Made by a program: the position numbers and the translations under genes | The notes under the pieces: generated by a model | Seen by the model: only the letters and a program-made list of their open reading frames with translations | Databases searched by the model: none | What the model was told of the DNA's origin: nothing | Source: Porphyra umbilicalis | Lineage: Eukaryota > Rhodophyta > Bangiophyceae > Bangiales > Bangiaceae | Direction: 5' to 3' | DNA: 64,000 nt | Assembly (NCBI GenBank): GCA_002049455.2 | Contig: KV918858.1 | Location: 175,908-239,907, forward strand | Shown: one piece after another, positions 11,815 to 22,225 of the stretch | Layout of the letters: every line of letters begins with the position of its first letter | Numbering within the stretch: position 1 is the first letter of the stretch

Positions 11815-12779
11815 CTGGTCCATCTCGCACCGCCGCTCGTAGAGGTAATCAGACACACCGTACGACTCTTTCGAAGCGGCGCCGACGCTGCCGTCCGAGC
11901 CGTCGTCGGAACCGCCAGCACTGCCTGCCCCCGTGGCGGCCGCAGCAGCGCCGCCGCTTCTCCCGGGGTGTGCGCCATGGTGGCACAGAGAGGACAGACA
12001 GGCAGGACTTGGGGGAGGGGGGGGGTGCGCGTGTCGTGGTCGACCACCAGAGGACACGCCGGGTGGAGAAAAAGGGCCATGGAAATGACAGAATGCAAGA
12101 GCGCCGCGTGTACAGGGGGCGCGCCCAGGAGGGTCCTACGCGCCCACACGGGGGGGCGGGGGGGGAGCTGAGCGGGCACGAATAAACATAAGGCCTGGAG
12201 GTGCGCACAAGGACCAGACTCGAGAGGGAGGGTCGGGCGGCGCTGAGCTGCGGGCAGTGGCGCGGGGCACCAGCAGACGGGAGGACGACCGGGGGTGGCA
12301 GGCAGAGGGGTGCTCCCGGCAGCGCATGTCAGCGGAGTGGCTCGTGCCCCGCCTCTCTTATGTGCCGCTGCTATACGAGACAAGCACACAGACAAACCGC
12401 TTCTTCTCCAAGACTATGCTCCAGTGTCTCTGTGCTTCCCAGACGCTGGACAGTATGGTTCTCTGAAGCAGCGCTGCCGTCGAGCGTGAGAGCGCCAATT
12501 TGAGTGACATCTGGGCAACACGAGGGCGACCAACCACGTGTCCCCACGCAACTGGAGACTGGCATGCGTTTCGGTTCTTACCTACATCCAATATTTGTGA
12601 GGATTCGGTCCACCCTGTTGTTTCATCAGCAAAGCTTGTATACGACTGTCGGGGGCGCGTGGCTTTTTACCCCCGCCAGACACCCGTCTGGTGGTACAAG
12701 GAGAGAGCACCCGTCGCCACCCACGTCGGACCGAAGGATCCGCAGGAGGGTGTGAAACAGGCAGCGACATCAGAGTCAC
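11815..12779. other. Upstream flank of the ankyrin gene
   Basis: About 11815-12000 on the minus strand may hold the broken 5' part of the ankyrin gene: one frame reads SDDGSDGSVGAASKESYGVSDYLY, another starts at a well-placed ATG near 11979 (ACCATGG context, MAHTPGEAAALL) but is out of frame. From 12000 to 12779 I recognise nothing. 12780-12787 is one copy of the target duplication of the next element. Confidence 0.4.
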
Positions 12780-12787
12780 CGTGTTGC

Positions 12788-13762
12788 TAGGGGTTCTCAA
12801 TTGGTTCGCGCGGCCGAACCAGTTCATCCGATAATTTCGGTGGCCACTAACCAGTTGTCAAACTAGTCTGTTGGGCAACGTCGAGCGCCAGCCACAAATG
12901 AGACTGGGTGACGGTGGCTCCGCAGCGAGTGGGTCGCAGCCACGCAAGAGGTGACAAGTGACAAGTGCACGGACAACCCGCATGGCCATCTCAGCCGTGT
13001 TGGCCCATCCCCGGCATGGGCAATCCACTCTCCCAGGCCACGCCGACCCAAGCGCCACACTTGTCCCCCCCCCCACCCTATCCTGTTCCCGGGTATCCGT
13101 TGCGCTCAGTGCCACGCCTAACGAGCTCATTGCAGGTCTAGGTGCTAGTGTGTGTTTGTGCGTGATACGTTTGTTGGTGATATGTGGACGTCGCTAGAGC
13201 TAACATAACATGTGATGCTGTCCGTGTGTAGCGCGTTTGACACGAGCATCTGCGTCCTCTGCGCGGCGTTCCCTTCTCTTTTGCTTCATTGTCCATGATG
13301 TGTTCTTGGCATGCTCATTGGTCCTCGTTGCTTCTTTTCTTTCTCAGATCTACGCGAGGCTGCTGGGTGCATGCACCTCCGCTCTTCCCGCACGGCTGCA
13401 TGTTGCGTGTGTAGCGGTCTCTTTCCTGTGCGGGCGCGTGAGGTGTGGTTGCTTGACTTGTGTGCGGTGTGGATGTACGACTTAGGAGCGGTGTGGTCAC
13501 ACGTCGGCGACGGGGCCGGTGTGAGAGATAAAGACACAAGACGTCGGATCTGGTCGTGCACGAGTCATCAAGTTGGGACTCGTCACTTCCAACGCCAAAA
13601 AATAGGGAAACTTCCGGTCACGTGACCGCAGCTGCTCCTCGTTTAAAGAACAACCAGTTTAACCAAAATTTTGCATCCGAAATTAGTTTGCAAGCGATGT
13701 CCGATTTTTACCTAATGTCAACCAGTGTTGACCAATTATGATAAACCAGTTGGGCAACCCTA
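12788..13762. mobile_element. hAT-like non-autonomous transposon, 975 bp
   Basis: The left end TAGGGGTTCTCAATTGGTT and the reverse of the right end TAGGGTTGCCCAACTGGTT are imperfect terminal inverted repeats. The 8 bases CGTGTTGC occur directly outside both ends (12780-12787 and 13763-13770), a perfect 8-bp target duplication, which is the mark of hAT elements. AACCAGTT words recur just inside the ends, as in hAT subterminal repeats. No transposase is recognisable, so it depends on one elsewhere. It sits at the 3' end of the ATAD2-like reading frame. Confidence 0.9.
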
Positions 13763-16260
13763 CGTGTTGCAGCTGTGCGGTCCATACGGGAAACCGGCTG
13801 ACGCTCTGTCCGGCCCGCCCACCCCACTCGCGACCGACCGTGCGATGGCGCTGCCCCTGCCGATGTTGCTTGCGTCTGGGCAACGCGCGTGCGCTTTGCA
13901 GCTCGTCCACGAGAGCCGCCAGCAGCGCCGTCGCCACCGCCATCGTACGTGTCGCCATTGACGTCCCCGTCTGCCGTATTTGCGCCGGCACTCGGCCTCT
14001 CGCCGTCGAGCGCGGCGGTGGCATCCAGAAAGCTCTCCCAAAGGTCCGCCCCCGTCTGGACGTCCATCGACAATATGGCGCGGGTACGCTCCAGCACCTG
14101 CTCCATCGCGTCGACGCTCCAGTCCGCCAACTGCTCCTGCAACGCATCCATCTGTGCACCTACGGCCGCCTGGTTGACTGGCAGGCGCAAGCATTTCCTG
14201 CGCTTCACGGCAAACTTGTCGAGGCACGCCTTGACGATTTGGGACCAGTAGTCGGTGCGTCGGGCATCTGAGGCGCCTTCGACAGCAAAGGTGGAGGGGA
14301 AACTGGCCAGCAACGCAGGATGGACGCGCCGATCCGTTGTGGCCAGGACCAGCAGCGGCGTGCCGACGGGTACGCCCTGGAGCGAGGCCTCAAAGAAGGG
14401 CACATCCGTCGAGTCCTCCTCAGACGGGTCGCCCACCAACAAGTCCGCGTGTGGGATGAATAGAACGGCCGAGGCGGCGCGCGTGGCGGCGGAAATCGTC
14501 TCTGCAAGTCGATGCTGGGGGGTGCGCGCGCCGGCCCCACGTGACAGCGACACGTAGCATGCGGCATAGATCTGCATGGGTGTCAGCGCATGCAGAACCA
14601 CAGCTGCGACGATGCCCTGCCGCATCCCCTCGTCCCCGTCAATGAGCAGTCGCTTGGGCAAAATGGGGAGTCCCGCGGCCATGCCTCTGAACCTAGTGTC
14701 CGCACCGCACCCAACGCCTCTGCGGCGCAGCTCCCAGCCATCGACCGAAGCCGCTCGACGGGAAAGTGGTAAGTGAGAAACCGCCGCACGTCGGCCAGCG
14801 TCGTTGGGAGCATCGGCGCCACGCGTTAGGGCAGCGGCCGCCGCAGGGGTGGCGGCGTCCCGAGTCGCGTGGAATGTTGGAGCCGGTAAAGGGTCTCCTT
14901 CCGGTTGACACGCACGTCGGCATCGTTGTCGACAGCCTTCTCGAACAAGTCGGGCCACCCCGGAAACCGCTTAGCGTGGACGGTCGTGGCGGCGTCGTCA
15001 CCGTGTCTCGCGAGCACGGCTTCCGACCACTCGTCGGTGTGCTTGGCGATCCAGGCTGCGTCCGCGTCTTCCATAGCCACGCCCTTGGCGGCGGTCGACA
15101 CGCGCACAATGGCCGCGCGGCCGGCCGCGTCGGGGAGCCCAAAACGCAGCTCCGTACCAAACCGGCCGGGCGGACGAAGCGCAGGGTCGATCAGGTCGAC
15201 ACAGTTCGTCACCACCACAACCAACACCCGGTCCCGCCGCACCAACCCGTCCAGGAGTGCCAGCAGCGTGGCGATCAGGGGGATCGACTCTTGTTGCCCA
15301 TCAGTGCGCGCGGCCGCGATGGCCTCAAACTCGTCAAAAAAAATTGATGGACGGCTGCGCGGCGGTGGCGGCGTCAATCACAAGCCGGAAGCGTTGTTCG
15401 CCCTCACCGATAAACTTGGAGAGTAGCTCGCCGCCATTGACGACCCACAGGGGCACGACGGTGCCCCCATTGAGCGCCTTGGCACGACCCGCCAGCAGGC
15501 GGACGGCCAGCGTCTTGCCCGTCCCGGGGGGGCCCGTCAACAAAAACCCATTCATGGTCGAGGCCCGCGGCACGCGTCGCGTGTCGGGACTCAGGAGGAC
15601 AGCGAGGGCGACTTTGAGGGCGTACACGCTGGTCGCTTGGCCGGCAATGACGTCTCATCCCGGCGCATCGTCAGGCAGTTGCAGCGGCTGGGGAGGCGGT
15701 GTCGTCGACCGCGGTAAGTCGGGGGACGCGCAGCGCCCGTCGTCAGGCGCGCGAACGCGATGGCGCTGCTGCTTCTGCGGTGGCTCCTCCTGGTGCCGCG
15801 GTCGTGGAGGAGGGGGCGTGCTCTCCAGCAACGAACAAAATCTGACATACAGCGAGTCAAAGCGGGGGGCGCCGTCCGTGGCAGGTGGTGGGGAAGGGCT
15901 GGCGGGCGGGGCTTGGGGTGGGGCTTGGGGCGGGGCCTCGGTGCGCCTGCCAACCCTAGATCCGGCACCTCTGCCGGCAGCTGGAGGGGAGGCAGGCGGA
16001 CGTGCCCCGCCAAACGACAAAGGGGGACGCCCAAGGCCAGCGTGGACAGCCCGCCGCCCCCCCCGGCCCCAAACGGGCGCGGCCGCGCCACCCACGCCGC
16101 GCCTACCGACGTCGGGAGGGGAGGGCACCCAAACGCTCCCGCAGTCGCTGCCCTCGTCGAGGGCGCCGCCGGGGCGGCCAGCACCACCGCCGTCGGCCCA
16201 CACGGGGGAACGGGGGGATGCGGGGCCGTCTTTCCGCGGAGCACGACCCTTGCCCACCAT
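13708..16260 (-). pseudogene. ATAD2/Yta7-like tandem AAA ATPase, broken
   Basis: The minus strand encodes a two-domain AAA protein like ATAD2/Yta7, nuclear chromatin-linked ATPases. A Pro/Ala-rich N-terminus starts at the ATG at 16260 (ACATGG). The first AAA domain has Walker A GPPGTGKT (15511-15534), Walker B PSINFFDE (DE at 15330-15335), and LRPPGRF of the second region of homology. A second, degenerate AAA domain reads RLLIDGDEGMRQG, AVLFIPHADLLV and PLLVLATTDRR, matching the inactive D2 of ATAD2. The frame is interrupted by TGA at 15655-15657, by one extra base in the 8-base A run at 15336-15343 (just at Walker B), by TAA at 14826-14828, and by a shift near 14700. No bromodomain follows; the last 17 or so codons and the stop at 13708 lie in the hAT-like element. 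Decay is the simplest reading; sequencing error in homopolymers and short introns are alternatives. Confidence 0.8.
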
Positions 16261-16392
16261 GTCGACAGGCCGAGCCGGGGGGGGGGGGGGGGGGGCGCCC
16301 GACCGACGCGGCCAGGGGGTCAGTGGAGAGGGTGTCGCTGCCTGGACCAGCACGCTGCCCGTCTTCGCCCCGACCCGCAGCGTCCACCAACA

Positions 16393-16400
16393 GTTTATAG
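16393..16400 (-). promoter_or_regulatory. TATA-like box upstream of the ATPase gene
   Basis: On the minus strand the sequence reads CTATAAAC about 130 bases before the ATG at 16260. Position and sequence fit a core promoter, but a single TATA word is weak evidence. Confidence 0.3.
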
Positions 16401-16429
16401 GGGCTCGCACACGCGGGATGACCAAATAA

Positions 16430-17083
16430 GATAGGCCGAAAGCCCGGTCTCATTAACAGCAAATGCAGCCTTCTTCCTCAGATCAAAAACCCAACCGCCT
16501 GCCGCGGGACCTGCGGCACAACCGTACAGTATCACAGTTGGTGTTGCTCCCACAATACAGTACACGCTGGGCGTCGCGTGACAACAGGTGGCGCGAAGTC
16601 GGGAGATAGACACAGCCCGGGCGGCGAAAGAGCTCAACAGTGACTATGAACATGAGTGTCATTCTTTTGGGTAGCATGTTCCCGCGGGGAACGGTCTCAG
16701 CAGCCACTGCTGTACGATCTGTTGCTGTATGAGGAAGCTACTTCTGTGGCCCACCCCTGTCATTCACTCGCATACGGACTGTAAAGCGCGCGTATGAGCC
16801 CGCGTGGTCGGGACGTAAAGAGGACACACCACGCGGGTCGGCGGTGGCGCAACGCCTTTGCTCCAGATGACCACACTCGAGACCCCCCGTCGGACCCGGC
16901 ACCGGTACTGTCATCACCTCACCCCACTTGGTTGTACCCCCGGCGGCGGCACCGTCCGGAACTTGACGGCGGGCCCAGTGTGAGCGCCGCCAACCAGTTG
17001 CCCTTGCACACCCCAAGACAAACGCCATGTGCACGTTTGACGTCACTGGCGACTCACACAAGATGCAGACGGAGGACGTGTAG
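16430..17083. other. Intergenic, nothing recognised
   Basis: Short frames only. A perfect palindrome GTTCCCGCGGGGAAC-like word (arms GTTCCC/GGGAAC) lies at about 16677-16692, recalling the hairpin family in inverted sense, but it is too short to assign. Confidence 0.35.
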
Positions 17084-17425
17084 GTGGTCTGTCGCAACCC
17101 GATTTTCCCCCATTCCGCGTGGTTTGTCCATACATTGACAGACGGGCCGCAGGAGGTGGTTGTTCCAGTGGCACCAGAGGCAAGGGAACCAGAGGAGGAG
17201 CCCATGGAGTACGAGGGGCGCGAAGAGGAGGTGCCGACAGAGGAGGGGCCCGACGAAGAGGGGGAGGAGGAGGCGGAGCCGCCCCAGCCGCAGGAGCAAG
17301 GGGCACCACAAATGTCGGAGCAGGGGCAGCATCCGCAGCCGCCGCCGGCCGAGTCGGAGAAGATCGAGGGTGGCACCCCGTCGGCCCCGCCGGAGGAGCC
17401 CGACCCGCTAGCCGCAACACTGTGA
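17084..17425 (+). other. Acidic Pro/Glu-rich ORF, 113 codons
   Basis: The frame reads DGPQEVVVPVAPEAREPEEEP and continues as a strongly acidic, proline-rich stretch to a TGA. No fold or motif is visible. The composition recalls the acidic linker between integrase and reverse transcriptase of some Copia polyproteins, and a Copia remnant lies 650 bases downstream, but the order is wrong for one element. It may be a separate Copia fragment, a small host gene or a chance frame. Confidence 0.25.
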
Positions 17426-18069
17426 GCGGGCAATTTGTCTGATGTGCGCGCAACGCGTAGGCATGTGGTGGCGCAACTCGTGTCGTTGGCGTTGTTGGGC
17501 TCTGCTCGGGAATTCCATTGGAGCTATACTTACACGGGGCTCTTGGTGACTCAAGCTCGTGTACTTGTTGGCATTCCATTGTTGTATGACTTGTATTTGT
17601 TTGTATTTGATTTGTGTATCTCTTGGTGAGCCTTCCCCTTCTCGTGGTGAGCTCGGGGAGATTCTGCGTGGCGTGGCGACTGGATTGTGCGGCGGTGGGC
17701 GGCTTAGAACAGGGGAGGCGCATGCTTCGCTTTGGGACGTGCGCCGCAGGCCCTGCACACGCGGAGAGTGGAAGTGCCTGCGGGAGCACTAAGAGGGGGT
17801 CTTCCCTGCGACTGGCAGTGGGGTCGCCTGGGGTAAATCAGGCGGCCCTAGTGGGCCCAAGACCGCCATCCAAGAAAACCAACGCATCCACCTATCAACC
17901 TCCCGCTTCACAGGTTGTGGGCCCAGCTGTTGCTGGTAGTCATCATCGTCTTCCCTGCGGTCGCTGGTCGGACGACGCTGCTCGGGTTGCGGTGTGTTCC
18001 GGCATCGCGCGGGCGGATGCCGCCGTCGAAGTCGTCAGTGCGGCGCTTGGTCGCGCCGCAGTCGTCAAC

Positions 18070-18830
18070 ATGTCGGACTACGGCCGCTTTCGCGGCCCGC
18101 GGTTTGCGCAGCTGGACGACGACTACAAGGTGTGGGCGGCGTATCAGCTTGCGCAGCTCAAGAAAGAGAAGCTGTGGCCGGCCGTCGTGACGGACCGCCC
18201 TGCTGTTGGTTCGGACGTCAAGAAGTCCGACCCGGTGGTCGAAGCGTGGGACGCCATGAGCGAGGGGGCGCTGGCGACCATCCAGATGTCGGTCAAGCCC
18301 GTGCATCTCAACACGGTCACGTCCATTGACACGGAAAAGGAGGCGTGGGACGCGCGTAAGGTCATGTTCGAGGCACGTGACAACGCGCAGCTGCTGCGGC
18401 TCATGGACGAGCTGAGCAGCGTGAAGAAGGGCGAGGACGAGAACATCATCAAGTTTGCGTCGTGCGCCAAGATGATCCGGGACGAGCTCGCCATGCTCGG
18501 CAACCCGGTGGACGACAACACGCTCGCACTGCGTGTCTTGTTGGGGCTCCCGGCAGAGTACGGAATGCTCAGGACGGGATGCTCAGGATGGTCCTGGAGA
18601 ACAAGGACACCAAGCTCGTCATGTCGGACGTGACGGCTGAGCTGCTGCAAGTGGAGCAGCGGAGCATTATCGTCGGCGCGTCCAAGCCCTCTGGCAGTGT
18701 CAAGTCACAAGCCTTTACGGCAGCGGCGCACAAGAAGTCGTTTGACAAGAAGTCGGTCGTGTGTTTCTACTGAAACAAGAAAGGGCACATGCAGCGCGAC
18801 TGCTACAAGAAGAAGGCGGACGAGGGCCCG
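18070..18830 (+). pseudogene. Copia gag with broken zinc knuckle
   Basis: The ATG at 18070 starts MSDYGRFRGPRFAQLDDDYKV, typical of Copia-type Gag (UBN2 fold): WAAYQLAQLKKEKLW, EAWDARKVMFEA, LMDELSSVKKGEDENI and LALRVLLGLPAEY follow. A 14-bp tandem duplication of ATGCTCAGGA plus four bases (18565-18592) then shifts the frame; the Gag continues in the next frame as RMVLENKDTKLVMSDVTAELL. The CCHC knuckle reads C-F-Y-[TGA]-N-K-K-G-H-M-Q-R-D-C, so the second metal-binding cysteine codon is a TGA stop (18771-18773). The product would package element RNA in a cytoplasmic particle; this copy cannot make it. Confidence 0.85.
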
Positions 18831-19990
18831 GAAAAGGGCAAGCCCGGCGGTGGTGGTCGTGAAGGCCGCCAAGACGGCGGGCCCCACGTGGCTGCCGCTC
18901 TAGCTTGCACTGCTTCCACCGGCAATGCCGGGAGCAGCAAGGCTCACGGGAGCACACGCGGGTTATCAACATGGGTGCTCGACTCTGGCGCAACCGACCA
19001 GATGGCCGCCGGGGATAAGGGCTTCACCTTCCGGACGGCGGGAAGCGGGGACGAAGTCACTTTGGCCACCAGCGATAAGGTGCCCATCAAGGGGCACGGC
19101 CACGTCTGCATGGACGTTGGCAAAGGAAACACCAAGACGAGCATGGTACTCGGGGAGGCTATGCTCGTTCCGGACTTGACAAGAAACCTGCTGTCGGTTC
19201 GAGCGGTCGACGGCAATCGAGGTGCGGTGGTGTTTGTCGACAAAGCCTGCTACATCCATAGCGACGGGGATGCTGTTCGCTCGATCAGAGTGCTCGACAA
19301 GGCGTCGGTGGTCAGCAAGGTGAAAGACCTGGAGCAGTATGTGCTCAAGGTGACGCCGGTCAAGGCGTCGGCTAACGCGGCATCCAAGGGTATAGCTGGG
19401 GAGGCGGAGGTGCGGCACCGTCGTTTCAACCACTTGGGGTTGGAGAACCTCAAGCGGGCGGCCACAATGGTCGACGGCATGCCGTCGTCAGTGGCAGACG
19501 CCAAGCGCGTTATTGGCACTGTGTGTGTTCCGTGTGCGGACGGCAAGATGGTGCAGGCGCCTAGCCCCCGCTCGTCGACAGCGACGACCGAGTGCGAACT
19601 GGTGTAAACCGACATTGGTGGCCCACTCACTGAGTCGCTGGGTGGTTCAATCTATTTTATGACGGCACTTGAGGACTCCACGGGGTTCATCACGGCAACG
19701 CCTATCAAGAAAAAATGGATGGCAGCGAGGTGCTCAAGACGCGTATCAAGCAGCTTGAGATGCTGACGTGGGTCGAGGTCAAGCGCGTCCGTCATGACGG
19801 TGCCAAGGAGTACGTCACCAACAACCTCAAGGCATGGTACGAGGACAAGGGCATCACGTCGGAGATGACGGTGCCGTACAAGTCACAGCAGAACGGCAAA
19901 GCGAAGCAAGTTAACCACACGCTGATGGAGCGCGTGCGTGCTGCTACGCTAGATTCCGGAGCGAAGGAAGACCTGTGGGCTGAGGCGTTA
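18789..19990 (+). pseudogene. Copia protease-integrase fragment
   Basis: After the Gag stop the frame resumes with a retropepsin (WVLDSGATDQMAAG, active site DSG near 18985) and a GAG-pre-integrase domain (HRRFNHLGLENLK with C-x2-C later). An in-frame TAA at 19605-19607 replaces the residue before TDIGGP, which carries the first integrase aspartate. The frame then breaks in the 6-base A run at 19710-19715 and continues from 19716 as VRHDGAKEYV (second aspartate) and YKSQQNGKAKQVNHTLMERV. In this last motif the usual catalytic Glu is Lys (codon AAG at 19904-19906) and the next residue is Gln instead of Arg, both explicable by G-to-A changes. Not functional. Confidence 0.85.
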
Positions 19991-20358
19991 CGGCATCAGT
20001 CGCCGGGATTGGTGTGGAACCAGCGTCGTCACCCCTTGCCGTCGTTACGGCATCATCCATCGCCGGGATTGGTGTGGACCCAGCGCTCAACGGCGCGGCC
20101 GCGATTATGAACTCCCACCTGCAGCAGACCAAGCCGAACGAGATATCTGGTAAGTTCCCTAACGGGCGTTTACGGACGTACAAGCGTGCCAGCCAAGCCA
20201 GAAGTGCAGCAGTAGGCGAGCGCCCAGCGCGCCGCAGACGCAAATCAGTGGCCTCTCTGGTGTCCAGTCTGGCGACTATTGACCCACAGGAGATTGGAGC
20301 AGTTGTTACAGGCATCCTCCGGCGCGCCTGCGCCCAAGGCGGCGTCTCCGTGGCGCCT

Positions 20359-22225
20359 CTAAAGGCGCTGTCCGTCCAGCAGCAATTACAGTTCAAGATT
20401 GCCAACAAAATAAGTGGCGTCACGTGGGCACGGCTTCGGGCCTTTACCGGCAACAGCCGGTTGGCGTCAAATCAAGCGCTACGAGCGGAGGCGGCCAGGT
20501 TTTCGACGGAGAGGAATCAAGTGGCAACGACCGAAGACGGAGCATTTCTTATCAGCCCAAGGGCCGCAGTTCAAGCACATCTAGACGACTTGGTCTCGCG
20601 CGGGGGCTTTGTTGAGTGCCCCGTGCAGGCTGATCCGGTCATGGGCGGTCGTGGAGTGGGTTGCCAGAGGTCCGCGCGGGGGCCCAACAGTGGGGATGCG
20701 CGCGGGACCGCGGAGCACGACTGTTCGGTGGGCAGTCGTGGGGCAGGAAGTGGCGATTCCGCGCGGGGGCCCATCAGTGGGGATGCATGCGGGACCGCGG
20801 CGCTCGACTGCTTGGTGACCAGTGGTGGGAAAGGTGGTGGCGAGTCTGCGCGGGGGCCCAACTGGGGGATGCGCGCGACGATGCCGAAGACGGTTCGGGG
20901 GACCGTGGGGTGCCTTCGGACGGCGGGACCCGTGGCGGTTCGTCCACTGCAGGCCACAAAGAGGCGTGCCCCCCTGTCCAGCTCTGCTTTGGAATGGACA
21001 AGCGGGGTAGGACGAGCAGAGTTAAGGTTTTCCTTGGCATCGCAAATCAAAGCCGGTCTGCTAGCGTCGGGAACTCTGTGATTCTCGGCGTGTTCCCGTG
21101 TGGCACAGACGATTATGCCGCCCTGCAGCGCATATGTGCTATATGGTTGGCAGATGTCGAGGACCTGAGGTCCAATGGGCTCTCCGTGGCTGGAGAGCTA
21201 CGCACTGTGCGGCTAATTTTGACAGGTGACATTGCCTGGATGACGGCATTCTGTGGTCACGCGGGGTCATCAAGCCGACACCCGTGCCTGATCTGCACAG
21301 CGGTGGGGCTGCGGTGATGGCATTGTACAGCTGCCTGCAGCTCAATAGCCAATGCCATGGCTCGCCTCGCACAGTGGAGCTGTCGTTGGATGTGTGCCGT
21401 GCTTTGGGGACCTGCGTTGAGAACGCGGACCTACCGCAGCCGCTGGCGCACGACCAGCATCGGTCAATCGAACGCCGACCGCTGATGCTTGCTTCACCGG
21501 AGGACCTAGCTCCCTCGCCGTTGCACCTTCCTCTGGTGATGACCTCAAACACACTCCGATTGGCGGCTGAGGTGGTGCAGGCTTCGGCTGGGCCTGCACG
21601 GGCGACAGTCTTCTGCACGGAATTGGGCCAACTGCTGCTGAACCGGGCAGGGGTGGAGCCTACTGCATACTTTGGGGGCACGTTCGAGAGCCGTGAGTGC
21701 CACCGCGACCTGCTCGACGATTACGCACGAGCCAGGTGAGGGGAACCCTTTCGGCGGGCCTGCGCCGACTGGCAGGCTTTGCTGCCGCTTTTGAATCGGT
21801 CGACCGTCATCGCACCTCCCGATATGGACGAGTTTGAGCGCCGAGCGGCCTCGTTTGTTGATGAGCTTGTGACGTTCTTCGATTGGGTGACTGTCACGCC
21901 CAATATGCACCTTTTAGTGTGCCATGCCACCGCCTTCCTACGCCGTTTAGACAGTCTTGGCCGTTACAGTGAACAAGCACTGGAAGCTCTACACGGCAGT
22001 TTCAACCAAGATGCTGCCCTGTACACGGCCGGGACGTTTTTGGGAAGCTGTGGCCAATTTGTCAAATTACCGGCGATGAGCGGGGCACCTGACAGCGCCC
22101 TGTACAACGACGGCCCCACTCGCAAGACAGCTCGCGCCGGGGCGCGGGTGGCCACACGCCCCGACGATGGGCGCCTACGGGCCAACAACGTCCAGAACGG
22201 CGCACTGGGAACGTCTACGGCCTGA
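20359..22225 (+). pseudogene. Transposase-like gene in pieces, family unknown
   Basis: Several plus-strand frames join into one protein-like sequence. A part near 20983-21300 reads CFGMDKRGRTSRVKVFLGIANQ, VRLILTGDIAWMTAFCGHAGS and HPCLIC. The frame shifts near 21300, continues with PRTVELSLDVCRALGTCVENADLP, meets an in-frame TGA at 21737-21739, and goes on with PNMHLLVCHATAFLRRLDSLG and YSEQALEALHGSFNQD. The combination of a GD...G..GS..PC..C stretch and an SEQ..E.LH stretch recalls multicopy transposase-like proteins of some protists and invertebrates, but I cannot name the family. A minisatellite lies inside the upstream frame. It directly follows the truncated Copia copy. Confidence 0.45.
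20671..20890 (+). repeat. 87-bp minisatellite, about 2.5 units
   Basis: The word (T)CYGCGCGGGGGCCCAA/TC starts units at 20671, 20758 and 20845, so the period is 87 bp, a multiple of three. In the forward frame each unit gives SARGPNSGDARGTAEHDC and a Gly/Ser-rich tail. The units differ at many bases, so the array is not recent. Confidence 0.8.

Larger units (their letters stand above)
18070..20000 (+). mobile_element. Decayed, truncated Copia (Ty1) retrotransposon
   Basis: Gag, zinc knuckle, protease, GAG-pre-integrase and integrase follow in the order of Ty1/Copia elements on the plus strand. The copy ends soon after the integrase E motif; reverse transcriptase and RNase H are missing. I could not find long terminal repeats or a primer-binding site on either side. 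At 19985-20085 a short tandem duplication (TTACGGCATCA and CGCCGGGATTGGTGTGGA, both twice) marks the break point, after which a different, transposase-like sequence begins. Confidence 0.85.

Noticed and set aside
17440-18069. 5' long terminal repeat of the Copia element
   Set aside because: I could not find a second copy downstream, TG..CA ends with target duplication, or a primer-binding site complementary to a known tRNA end.
15655-21739. Variant genetic code with TGA as sense codon
   Set aside because: TAA and TAG interrupt genes just as often, frameshifts accompany them, and intact ORFs end normally, including one in TGA.
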